DNA from: JACKFB01 sp041389525
GTDB taxonomy: Bacteria; Myxococcota_A; UBA9042; PHBI01; JACKFB01
Reading direction: 5' to 3'
NCBI GenBank assembly: GCA_041389525.1
Contig: JAWKRR010000068.1
Span: 1 to 39,312 of the forward strand
Length of the DNA: 39,312 nucleotides
Position 1 is the stretch's first letter. The number at the start of each line of letters is the position of its first letter. Position numbers and translations under genes: made by a program. Shown one piece after another: positions 1-7,237 of this stretch. Under the pieces are notes generated by a model. That model saw nothing but the letters and a program-made list of their open reading frames with translations. It was not told the DNA's origin and did not search any database.

Positions 1-97
1 CGGTGCGATAGGGGTTTGCGTCATCATGCGGTCGACGCTATCAGAGGCTGCAGCGCTCGCGCAATGGACGGTGCGGAAGGGCCGCGCTACTGGCCTG

Positions 98-412
98 TCA
101 CCCGCCCAAATCCGTCCGCGCCACGCGCACCAGGCGGACGTTGCCGACTGCCTCGGTTAGTAGGGTGTCTTGCCAGACGACGTCTTCGTAGCGGTAGGTT
201 AGCTGGACGCCTCGGATTGCGGCGGTTTCCAGTAGTTGCCTTGCCTGCGACAGCGTGGCTGTCTCGGTGGCGTTCGTCTTGGCGGCGCCTTTTAGGCGGA
301 CCTCTAGGAGGTCGGTGCATTGCTCTACGTCGGCGAAGAGCTGCGCGAGGGTGCCGGCGTCGATTCGGCCTTCGTAGAGCTTGGGGAGGTCGGGCGTAGG
401 TTGGGCTTCCAT
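98..412 (-). CDS. Unknown 104-aa protein, last gene of the nap operon
   Basis: I do not recognise a named family. The 104-residue protein has no signal peptide, no membrane segment and only one Cys, so it is probably cytoplasmic and carries no metal cluster. It reads as a compact alpha/beta fold, with helical stretches around residues 10-60 and a strand-rich C-terminus (GVQLTYRYEDVVWQDTLL, then VRLVRVAR). The ATG overlaps the TAA stop of the upstream mini-napF by one base (TAATG), so it is translationally coupled to the nap genes. From position and size it may be an accessory or maturation factor for nitrate reductase, but that is inference. The 97 bases downstream hold no recognisable gene. 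Confidence 0.75.
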   Translation of the reverse strand: MEAQPTPDLPKLYEGRIDAGTLAQLFADVEQCTDLLEVRLKGAAKTNATETATLSQARQLLETAAIRGVQLTYRYEDVVWQDTLLTEAVGNVRLVRVARTDLGG

Positions 413-801
413 TAGAGGTTGCCGTGCAGGTTGGGGATGGTGGGCATGGCTAGGATGCCGGGGGCTGGGGCTGGGCAGGACCTTTCGCAGTCGCCGCAGC
501 CGGTGCAGAGGGTGGCGTTTACTGAGGGTTTGGCGTCTACCAGGGTCAGGGCGCCTGCTACGGGGCAGGTGTCGACGCAGGTGCGGCAGGGGTCTCCCAG
601 GTGGGCTAGGCAGGACTCAGGCAGGACTCGGGCGGTGCCGCCTGCGGCCGGCTGGAACTGGCGCTGGAAGCGGGTTCGGGCGAGCCGGCGGGCGGTTGGC
701 GCGGCTGGCTGGGCCGGCGCGCTCGGCGCGGGTGGGGCGCTCGGCTCAGGCTCGGGCAGCCAGGCAAATCTTAGGAAACCGCGCCGGGACATCGCGCTCA
801 T
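412..801 (-). CDS. napF: Miniature NapF-like 2x[4Fe-4S] protein
   Basis: This 129-aa iron-sulfur protein begins MSAMSRRGFLRF, resembling the SRRG start of classical NapF, and then has a Pro/Ala-rich linker (residues 17-37). Two cluster motifs follow: C64-x7-C72-x2-C75-x3-C79, preserving the CLAxxxxxCRxCxxxC pattern of the third NapF cluster, and CTGCGDCERSCP (99-109), matching the last cluster. The first two clusters of full-length NapF (about 160 aa) are missing. NapF is a cytoplasmic protein that interacts with NapA and is proposed to help mature its FeS centre. No hydrophobic h-region follows the RR motif, which fits a cytoplasmic location. The ATG at 801 overlaps the napB TGA (ATGA), and this decides the start; ATG 792 is the alternative. 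Confidence 0.82.
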   Translation of the reverse strand: MSAMSRRGFLRFAWLPEPEPSAPPAPSAPAQPAAPTARRLARTRFQRQFQPAAGGTARVLPESCLAHLGDPCRTCVDTCPVAGALTLVDAKPSVNATLCTGCGDCERSCPAPAPGILAMPTIPNLHGNL

Positions 802-1565
802 TGCTGGGCCATCGGCGTCTGGTCCAGGCTGGCGCTTGGGGCGTGGCATTGCGTGCACGTGCGCCGCCACGGGTGCGAGGTCGGCACTGGCACGGCCCTC
901 GCGGGGCCATGGCACGACAGGCAGTTGTCTCGCATCAGGGTGTGGTGGGGGATCGTGGGCGGGGCGATCTCCCAGGCGCGCTCGCCGAAAAGCGGCGGCC
1001 AGTAGCCGGCGAAGGTGCTCTCGCCTACCGCTACGCCCTCGGGGTCCTCGCCGGGCAGGGTCGGCATGCTTGGCACATGGCACTGTGTGCAACTTGTCAT
1101 TTTCTCGTGGCTCGGGATCGGCGCCGCGCGGCCCTTGATCCGCAAGCCCACGCCGTGACACGCCAAGCACTCGGGCAGGCCCCGCTCGCTGATGGGGTGC
1201 GGGATCACAGGCGGCGCGCCGTCGTAGGCCCGCAACTCGACCCGCGTGGCCCGCAACGCCTCGCGCGACGCGTCGTCCCGCGGGTTGAACGCCCCCGGGT
1301 CGGGGTCCACCGGCGCTGCGGGCTCCGGCGCCTCCCACTGCCGCCCCGGCTCGGTCCGCTCCCGCAGCTCGCGGTAGCTCTTCGCCGGCGGCGCGTCGGC
1401 GGCCGTCAAATCCTCAGGCGGTAGCTCGCGAATCGGCGCCCGCGCCGGCACCGGAGCGCCCGTCCCGACCGCGAAGCCGACCACCGACAGGCCCAGCACC
1501 ACCGCCAACCCGACGGCGATGGCGCCCTTGCCCAACGCGACCTGCCCTGGGACGTCGCCGTTCAC
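798..1565 (-). CDS. napB: NapB-type cytochrome c subunit with four haem motifs
   Basis: This is the electron-transfer subunit of periplasmic nitrate reductase. Normal NapB is dihaem; this 255-aa protein has four CxxCH motifs at about residues 133-137, 159-163, 215-219 and 237-241. Each pair is preceded by the NapB hallmark PP[VT]IPH (118-123 and 202-207), and the second motif of each pair is CTQCH[VA]P. It therefore looks like two NapB modules in tandem. An N-terminal hydrophobic segment (residues 15-34) is an uncleaved anchor or signal, followed by a Pro-rich linker (36-100). A GTG start at 1565 overlaps the napA TGA (GTGA); the upstream in-frame codons to 1601 lie inside napA. It is expected to be periplasmic and to pass electrons to NapA. 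Confidence 0.9.
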   Translation of the reverse strand: MNGDVPGQVALGKGAIAVGLAVVLGLSVVGFAVGTGAPVPARAPIRELPPEDLTAADAPPAKSYRELRERTEPGRQWEAPEPAAPVDPDPGAFNPRDDASREALRATRVELRAYDGAPPVIPHPISERGLPECLACHGVGLRIKGRAAPIPSHEKMTSCTQCHVPSMPTLPGEDPEGVAVGESTFAGYWPPLFGERAWEIAPPTIPHHTLMRDNCLSCHGPARAVPVPTSHPWRRTCTQCHAPSASLDQTPMAQQ

Positions 1566-3964
1566 TTCGCCGCTCCCCGCTTGCTCACCCGCGCCGCGCA
1601 CTTCTTGTAGTCCGGCTGCTTCGAATACGGATCGTACTCGTGCAGCGTCAGCTCGTTAATCAGCAGCCGCTCGTCGAAGAACGGCACGAAGATCGACCCC
1701 GCCGGCGGCTTTCCGCGCCCGTCCAGCCACGCCACCAGCTCGATCTTCCCTCGCCGCGACTCCACCAGCACCGTCTCGCCGTTCTGAATCCCCAGCCGCC
1801 GCGCGTCCTCGCGGTTCATCTCCACATACGCCCGCGGCATCGCGCGCGCGAGCTGCGGGATCCGCCGCGTCATCGTCCCCGTGTGCCAGTGCTCAAGCAC
1901 GCGCCCGGTGCACAGCCACATCGGGTACTCGGCGTCCGGCATCTCCGGCGGGTCCTCGTACGGCCGCGCCCAAATCTGCGCCCGGCCGTCCTTGGTCGTC
2001 GAGTGGTAGAAGTCGAAGCCCTTCCCCTTCTCGACATAGGGGTCGTCAAACTCGGCGAACCGAAACCGCGTCTCGCGCCACGCGCCGCTCTGGTCCTGAA
2101 CCACCGGCCAGCGCAGCCCGCGCGCCTTCACGTACTCGTCGTACGGCGCCAGGTCCTTGTGCTTGAGCCGCGTGAACTTCCGGTACTCCTCGAAGAAATA
2201 CCGGTCCACGTTCACCGTGTAGAATTTGTCCCATTGCCACACTGGCACTTCGACGCCCTTGTCGTCGGTCACCCGCATCAGCGCCTTGCCGTCCTTGTCT
2301 TTGAACGCCGCCACGCCGCGCCGGTAGAGCTCGTTCGCAACCGCCAGCACCTGCCAGGTGTCATCGCGCGCCTGCCCGGGCGGGTCGACCATCTTGAACC
2401 ACTGCTGCGTCCGCCGCTCCGAATTGCCGAACATCCCGTTCTTCTCGACCCACATCGCCGACGGCAGCACGAGGTCCGCGATGCGCGTCGTCGCCGTCGG
2501 GTACACGTCCGACACAATCAGGAACTTGTCGGGGTCCTTGCGGCTGGGGTCCACCAACATGTGGCTGTTCGGCATGGTCTGGGCAGGGTTGGTCACCTGC
2601 ACCCAGATCGTGGTGATGTCGCCGCCGTCTTTCTTCGGCGTGCTGAAGCGCTTCCACATCTCGACGGTGTGGTAGCCGGGCTTCGCGTTCATCCGCCCCG
2701 CCGGCACATTCCACAGCGTCTCCGTCTCCGCGCGGTGTGCCTCGTTGGTCACCACGCGCCCGCCCGGCAGCGCGTGGGCCAGCGTCCCCACCTCGCGCAC
2801 GGTCCCGCACGCCGAGGGCTGCCCGGTCAGACTGGTCGGCGCGTCCCCCGGCCGCCCGAAATGCCCGCTCAGCAAGTGCACCCCGTGCACCAGGCTGTTG
2901 ATGGCCGTCCCGCGCGTGTGCTGGTTCATCCCCATGCACCACAGGCTGGTAATCTTCAGCTCGCGGCTACCGAAAAGCTCGCCCAGCATCCGAATCTTCG
3001 CCGCCGGGACGCCCGAGATCGCCTCGACCTTCTCCGGCGTGTACGGCGCCACCGCGGCCTTGAACTCCTCGAAGGTGATGGCCTTTCCGGGAAGCTCGCC
3101 GTTGTCGGCCCGAAAGCTCGTGTGCTTCTCGACGAACTCGCGGTCCCAGGTCCCATTCGCGATCAGCAGCGCCATAATCCCGTTGGCGATCGCCAGGTCC
3201 GAGTTCGGCCGAAACTCCAGATAATGGTCCGCGTGCGCCGTCGTCCGCGTCTGCCGCGTCCCGATATCGATAATCGTAATTTTGTCGCCGCGCGCCCGCC
3301 GGTCCAGCACCCGCGAGAAGAGCACCGGGTGCATCTCCGCGGGGTTATTGCCCCACATAATCAGCACATCGCACGCGTCCAGGTCGTCGTAGCAGCCCGC
3401 CGGCTCGTCCACGCCGTAGGTCGCCAAAAACCCGGTCACCGCCGACGCCATACACAGCCGCGCGTTCGGATCGATCTGGTTATTCGCCAGCCCGCCCTTG
3501 ATGAACTTCTGCGCGATGTACCCCTCCGGAATCGTCCACTGCCCGCTGCCGTAAATCGCGAACCCCGCAGGGTCCGCCTGCACGCGGTCGCTGATGATGC
3601 CGATGGCCTCGTCCCAGCTGATCGGGACCTGCTTGTCGCCCTTTCGCAGCAGCGGCGTGGTCAGCCGGTCGGCGCCGTAGAGCGCCAACCCCACATGGTA
3701 GCCCTTCACGCAGAGCAGGCCTTTGTTCACCTCGGCCAGCCGGTCGCCCGCGATGGCGACGACCTTGCCCTCGCGCACGCCGACCTGCACATGGCACCCA
3801 GTGCCACAAAACCGGCACGGCGCCTTGTCCCAGCTCACCCCGTCGCCGCTGCGCTGGACCTGCGCGTCGCTGACGCTGGCGGCCTCGCCTCGGGACGCGT
3901 GGCTGGCGGCGGCGGCGGTGGCGGCCGCGAGGGCCGTCTGCTTGATGAAGTCTCGCCGGTTCAT
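1562..3964 (-). CDS. napA: Periplasmic nitrate reductase catalytic subunit NapA
   Basis: Molybdopterin (bis-MGD) enzyme that reduces nitrate to nitrite in the periplasm. The 800-aa length is close to the usual 800-830. A Tat signal starts MNRRDFIKQT and is followed by an Ala-rich h-region. The [4Fe-4S] ligands are C50, C53, C57 (CRFCGTGC) and C85 (LLCVKG, with the conserved Lys between the cofactors). The Mo-ligand Cys is C171 in NARLCMASA. Further hallmarks are WGNNPAEMHPV and MGMNQHTRGT. The C-terminus keeps the substrate-channel domain (CTGRVLEHWHTGTMT) and the FVPFFDE segment typical of NapA. The ATG overlaps the napD TGA by four bases. Neighbouring NapD, NapB and NapF-like proteins confirm assignment to Nap rather than formate dehydrogenase or assimilatory Nas. 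Confidence 0.97.
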   Translation of the reverse strand: MNRRDFIKQTALAAATAAAASHASRGEAASVSDAQVQRSGDGVSWDKAPCRFCGTGCHVQVGVREGKVVAIAGDRLAEVNKGLLCVKGYHVGLALYGADRLTTPLLRKGDKQVPISWDEAIGIISDRVQADPAGFAIYGSGQWTIPEGYIAQKFIKGGLANNQIDPNARLCMASAVTGFLATYGVDEPAGCYDDLDACDVLIMWGNNPAEMHPVLFSRVLDRRARGDKITIIDIGTRQTRTTAHADHYLEFRPNSDLAIANGIMALLIANGTWDREFVEKHTSFRADNGELPGKAITFEEFKAAVAPYTPEKVEAISGVPAAKIRMLGELFGSRELKITSLWCMGMNQHTRGTAINSLVHGVHLLSGHFGRPGDAPTSLTGQPSACGTVREVGTLAHALPGGRVVTNEAHRAETETLWNVPAGRMNAKPGYHTVEMWKRFSTPKKDGGDITTIWVQVTNPAQTMPNSHMLVDPSRKDPDKFLIVSDVYPTATTRIADLVLPSAMWVEKNGMFGNSERRTQQWFKMVDPPGQARDDTWQVLAVANELYRRGVAAFKDKDGKALMRVTDDKGVEVPVWQWDKFYTVNVDRYFFEEYRKFTRLKHKDLAPYDEYVKARGLRWPVVQDQSGAWRETRFRFAEFDDPYVEKGKGFDFYHSTTKDGRAQIWARPYEDPPEMPDAEYPMWLCTGRVLEHWHTGTMTRRIPQLARAMPRAYVEMNREDARRLGIQNGETVLVESRRGKIELVAWLDGRGKPPAGSIFVPFFDERLLINELTLHEYDPYSKQPDYKKCAARVSKRGAAK

Positions 3965-4224
3965 GGGTGCACCTCGTCTTTTCGCTCGGTGACATCAGAG
4001 AAATCTGAGAACACCAGCCCGAGATCGCTGACCCCCGGGGTGTCCAAAATCCACTGCCACAGCTCACGCTCGTCCTGCTTGTTGGAGACCTCCAGCGCGA
4101 TGGGCAGCACGCCGGAGAAGAGGTCGCCCAGGGTGATGCGCGGGTCGGCGCTGAGGGCCTCGACGACGCGCTGGGCCTTGTCGGGCTCGCGGCTCAGCAT
4201 GACGACGGCTCCGAGGATGGGCAT
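3961..4224 (-). CDS. napD: NapD, Tat proofreading chaperone for NapA
   Basis: Small (87 aa) cytoplasmic chaperone of the NapD family, which binds the NapA twin-arginine signal peptide and delays export until cofactors are inserted. The start GAVVMLSREPDKAQRVVEAL and the closing TPGVSDLGLVFSDFSD follow the usual beta-alpha-beta, then beta-alpha-beta ferredoxin-like arrangement. ATG at 4224 shares a base with the TGA of the nrfD-like gene (TGATG), and its own TGA overlaps the napA ATG. A much longer open frame extends upstream through the nrfD-like gene, but only this C-terminal part is real. It is somewhat divergent from enterobacterial NapD; position and size support the call. Confidence 0.85.
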   Translation of the reverse strand: MPILGAVVMLSREPDKAQRVVEALSADPRITLGDLFSGVLPIALEVSNKQDERELWQWILDTPGVSDLGLVFSDFSDVTERKDEVHP

Positions 4225-5519
4225 CAGCGGTCTCCTTCGGGGGCGGGGGCGTGGCCGTGCAGCCGCATCTCGCCGGTGAACACCGCGGCGGCGAGCTTGA
4301 GGCCGACGGTGAAGATGATGAGTCCCAGCGCCCAGATGCCGGCGGTCACCTTCCACTCGATGAGCGACGGCGAGTATTCGACGATCTCGTGCAGCGTGGA
4401 CGGGATGAAGCCGGGGACGATGAGGCCCATGCCCTTCTCGATCCACACGCCGGCGAAGGTCATCACGCAGGCCAGCGTGATGAGGGCGCCGTGGGTGCGC
4501 GGGTTGGCGCTCAGCAGGATGGCGGCGGCGACGACGTTGAGGCCGATGCCGGTCCAGATCCACGGGACGAGGCCGGAGTGGCCGTGCAGGCCGAAGAAGA
4601 GGTAGCGCGCGGCGTCGGTGTGGGCGCCGCCGGTGTAGAACTCGGTGAAGACCTCGCTGATGAGCATGAAGAGGTTCAGCAGCACGGTGATCTGCATGAT
4701 GCGGAGCAGCGTTTTGAGGGCTTTGCCGCTGATCTCGAAGGTGGTGAAGCGGGCGAGGAGCTGGAGCGACACGATGACGAAGGCGGGGCCGGTGATAAAC
4801 GCCGAGGCGATGAAGCGCGGGGCCAGGAGTGCCGAGTTCCAGAAGGGGCGGCCGCCGAGGCCCGAGTAGAGGAAGGCCGTGACGGTGTGGATGGAGACGG
4901 CCCAGACGATGGAGAGCATGACGAAGGGGACGTACCAGCGGCGGGCGGGGCTCTCGCCGCGGAAGCGCACGTAGAGCATGTAGCCGGCGATGTGGAGGTT
5001 GAGCAGCAGGTAGCCGGAGAGCGCGATGACGTCCCAGGTGAGCATGGAGCTTGGGAAGTTGAATCGGCCGATGCCGGGCATGAGGTGCCAGAAGCGGTCG
5101 GGGCGGCCGAGGTCGACGGTGACGAAGGCGAGGGCGGTGACCAGCGCCGCGATGGCGAGGATTTCGCCGACGATGACGACGTCGTGCATCGCCTTGTCGC
5201 GGTAGAGGTAGGCGGGGATGACCATGGTGACGCCGCCGGCGGCGAGGCCGACCGCGAAGGTGAAGTTGGCGATGTAGAGGCCCCAGGAGACCTGGTCGGT
5301 CATGCCCGTGACGTCCATGCCGTGGGCGACCTGGTGGGCCCAGGCGTTGGCGCCGACGAGGGCGACGGCGGTGAGGAAGGTCATCCAGGCGTAGAAGCCG
5401 AGATTGCCGTCCGTGGCCACGCCGACCGAGCGCCACAGAAAGCGCGGGTAGCTTGTCGCGTGGGCCGGTGGCGGGTTTGGGGCCGGGGCTGGCGAGTTCA
5501 CGTCGGCGGCCTCATTCAT
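4224..5519 (-). CDS. nrfD: NrfD/PsrC/DsrP-type integral membrane quinol dehydrogenase
   Basis: A 431-aa polytopic membrane protein with about ten hydrophobic helices, of the NrfD/PsrC/HmcC/DsrP family. Proteins of this family bind and oxidise menaquinol and hand electrons to a partner four-cluster FeS protein, which here is the gene immediately upstream. A 30-residue Pro/Ala-rich N-terminus precedes the first helix. Visible family features include VSWGLYIANFTFAVGLAAGG and VDLGRPDRFWHLM. ATG at 5519 overlaps the 3' end of the FeS gene by 8 bases. In this operon it stands where NapC or NapH would normally serve nitrate reductase. It could instead belong to a DsrMKJOP-like complex, but no other Dsr subunits are present. 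Confidence 0.93.
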   Translation of the reverse strand: MNEAADVNSPAPAPNPPPAHATSYPRFLWRSVGVATDGNLGFYAWMTFLTAVALVGANAWAHQVAHGMDVTGMTDQVSWGLYIANFTFAVGLAAGGVTMVIPAYLYRDKAMHDVVIVGEILAIAALVTALAFVTVDLGRPDRFWHLMPGIGRFNFPSSMLTWDVIALSGYLLLNLHIAGYMLYVRFRGESPARRWYVPFVMLSIVWAVSIHTVTAFLYSGLGGRPFWNSALLAPRFIASAFITGPAFVIVSLQLLARFTTFEISGKALKTLLRIMQITVLLNLFMLISEVFTEFYTGGAHTDAARYLFFGLHGHSGLVPWIWTGIGLNVVAAAILLSANPRTHGALITLACVMTFAGVWIEKGMGLIVPGFIPSTLHEIVEYSPSLIEWKVTAGIWALGLIIFTVGLKLAAAVFTGEMRLHGHAPAPEGDR

Positions 5520-6414
5520 CGAAGAAGTAGTAAAAGCGGGGGCTGGTGCCGAGGTCTTCCTTGAGCACGAAGACGCGCTTGTTCTCGAGCACCCAGCGGA
5601 TCTCCGAGGCGGGGTCGAGCAGGTTGCCGAAGACGCGGGCGCCGGTCGGGCAGGCCTCGAGGCAAGCGGGCAGGCGGCCTTTGCGCGTGCGGTGCAGGCA
5701 GAAGGTGCACTTCTCCATCACGCCTTGGGGGCGGATGCGGTTGGAGAGGTAGGCCTGGACCGGGTTGATGTCGGCGGCAGGGATCTCGGGCTGTTTCCAG
5801 TTGAATCGCCGAGCGTGGTAGGGGCAGGCGGCCTCGCAGTAGCGGCAGCCGATGCACCAGTCGTAGTCGACGACCGTGATGCCGTCGGACTCCTGCCAGG
5901 TGGCCTCGACCGGGCAGACCGTCACGCAGGGCGGGTTGCGGCATTGCTGGCACTGAACCGGCATATAGAATTTGTCGGCTTTGGGGACGGTGCCCTCGTA
6001 GTCGACGCGGCCGCGGGCCATGTCCAGCGAGCCCATGTCCATCTCGAGAACGCGGATGTACGAGTTCTGGGTGGCGCGGTCGTGGTTGTTCTCTTCGTGG
6101 CAGGCCTCGGCGCACTTGCGGCAGCCGATGCAGATGGAGAGGTTGAGCGCGTAGCCGAACTCGACGCCGGGGGTGGGGCGGACGTCTTCGATGGTGACGT
6201 CGACGCCGTGCTCGGCCTTGGCGTCGGCCTCGAGGCGGCGGAGGATGGTCTGCATCTCGGCGGGGGTGAGCTCTTTGTAGTGCTTCTGGAGGAACTCGTC
6301 GGCGGAGACGTCGGCGGTGAACTCGGTGAGCGGGGCCAGGGCGCGGGCGAAGGCGCTGGCGCCGAGGGTGAGCCCGACGGCCTTGAGGACGGTGCGGCGG
6401 GGGACGGTGGGCAT
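5512..6414 (-). CDS. Tat-exported 4x[4Fe-4S] ferredoxin subunit (NrfC/DsrO/HmcB type)
   Basis: A 300-aa iron-sulfur protein that pairs with the NrfD-like membrane subunit. The N-terminus MPTVPRRTVLKAVGL is a Tat signal followed by a hydrophobic stretch to about residue 29, so it should fold in the cytoplasm and act outside the membrane. Cys sets for four [4Fe-4S] clusters are C95/98/101/105, C155/158/163/167, C187/190/193/197 and C236/239/251/255, in the spacing of NrfC, DsrO and PsrB proteins. ATG at 6414 overlaps the TGA of the haem lipoprotein (TGATG), which sets the start; the open frame upstream of it is a shadow. Inferred role: transfer from NrfD-bound quinol to periplasmic haems. Confidence 0.93.
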   Translation of the reverse strand: MPTVPRRTVLKAVGLTLGASAFARALAPLTEFTADVSADEFLQKHYKELTPAEMQTILRRLEADAKAEHGVDVTIEDVRPTPGVEFGYALNLSICIGCRKCAEACHEENNHDRATQNSYIRVLEMDMGSLDMARGRVDYEGTVPKADKFYMPVQCQQCRNPPCVTVCPVEATWQESDGITVVDYDWCIGCRYCEAACPYHARRFNWKQPEIPAADINPVQAYLSNRIRPQGVMEKCTFCLHRTRKGRLPACLEACPTGARVFGNLLDPASEIRWVLENKRVFVLKEDLGTSPRFYYFFDE

Positions 6415-7019
6415 CAGTGGGCCTCGGGCTCGGACTTCAGGTAGCGGTCGCGGGGCGGGAAGACGGCGCGCACGGGCTTGTAGGCGGGGGCGTGGGGGTC
6501 GTGGCAGTCGACGCAGTGGTTGCGGACGCGCTCGCCGCGGCGGAGGTCCCAGTAGCCGTTCATGCCGCCGTGGGAGCCGCGCCGCCAGTCGCGGGTCTGC
6601 ACGCCGTGGCACTGGGCGCAGAGCGTCATCGTGTCGGCGAAGGCGAGCGTGTCGCCGTTGGCGAGGCGGAGGGTCGCGCGGTCGCCGGGGCTGTGGCAGC
6701 TGTCGCAGGTGAGCGCGCCGTGGTGTAGCTCGACGTCGCCGTGGACGGCCTCGCCCTCCACGCCCTCGGCCGCCAGCGTGTCGCCGCGGAGGCCCACGCC
6801 GTGGCAGGTCACGCAGTCCACGCGCGCCAACTGTGTCATTTCACCCACCTCCACCGTGAGCTCACCGAGCCCCTGAGGTGCGTGAATTCGCACAGCGTGT
6901 AGCGGCGCATCCGCAGCGACCGCAGGCCCCTGCGCCCGCTCGGGGTGCACGGGTTCAGAGCCGCAACCCAGCAGCGCGAGCGCCGCAAGAGACCAACAAA
7001 TGGAGAGGTTTCGCAACAT
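6414..7019 (-). CDS. Tetrahaem c-type cytochrome lipoprotein, first gene of the nap operon
   Basis: A 201-aa lipoprotein: MLRNLSICWSLAALALLGC gives a short signal peptide with lipobox Cys19. Four CxxCH motifs lie at 69-73 (CVTCH), 105-109 (CDSCH), 134-138 (CAQCH) and 169-173 (CVDCH). The last two are linked by HGGMNGYWD and followed by DPHAPAYKPVRAVFPP, a pattern I associate with multihaem partners of NrfD-type complexes. The CHGVGLR of its first haem site is repeated in the first module of NapB in this operon. It is the likely periplasmic link between the FeS subunit and NapB. The ATG at 7019 is chosen because the lipoprotein signal starts there; the longer frame to 7205 adds only basic low-complexity sequence. 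Confidence 0.9.
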   Translation of the reverse strand: MLRNLSICWSLAALALLGCGSEPVHPERAQGPAVAADAPLHAVRIHAPQGLGELTVEVGEMTQLARVDCVTCHGVGLRGDTLAAEGVEGEAVHGDVELHHGALTCDSCHSPGDRATLRLANGDTLAFADTMTLCAQCHGVQTRDWRRGSHGGMNGYWDLRRGERVRNHCVDCHDPHAPAYKPVRAVFPPRDRYLKSEPEAH

Positions 7020-7154
7020 GGCGCGTAAGCAGAGCAATTCCCGGGCCAACACGGGGGGCGGCCGCGGGCGGGCGGGCGCCTGCGCGTGGGGGCGGTGGTG
7101 GCGCGGCGGTTTGTGGCGGTTTGCGGCCCGTGATTGCTGGCGTGGCGCAGAACT

Positions 7155-7168
7155 GTGATCCAGATCAA
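7155..7168. promoter_or_regulatory. FNR/CRP-family operator candidate upstream of nap
   Basis: The 14 bp GTGATCCAGATCAA read on the minus strand is TTGAT-N4-ATCAC. One half-site is perfect and one has a single mismatch to the FNR/DNR consensus TTGAT-N4-ATCAA. It lies 136 bp upstream of the first nap-operon gene and 70 bp upstream of the divergent GTG at 7238, so it could serve either direction. Oxygen- or NO-responsive FNR/CRP regulators commonly control nap genes. No regulator gene is in the window. Confidence 0.5.
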
Positions 7169-7225
7169 CGAATCGACGGTGGGGGACCGATAGCCTGCGC
7201 TTCACGCCGAACCTCGAGCGAGGCC

Positions 7226-7232
7226 AAGGAGG
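7226..7232 (+). promoter_or_regulatory. Shine-Dalgarno AAGGAGG deciding a GTG start
   Basis: AAGGAGG sits five bases before the GTG at 7238. This near-perfect site supports a GTG start for the large cytochrome lipoprotein and marks the start of the plus-strand operon. Confidence 0.75.
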
Positions 7233-7237
7233 CGTAG

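Noticed and set aside
1640..4279. 879-codon plus-strand open frame opposite napA
   Set aside because: Arg/His/Pro-rich shadow; napA on the minus strand has all catalytic residues and overlapping neighbours.
3961..5436. 491-codon minus-strand open frame ending as NapD
   Set aside because: Its upstream part is an out-of-frame shadow of the nrfD-like gene; only the final 87 codons are real.
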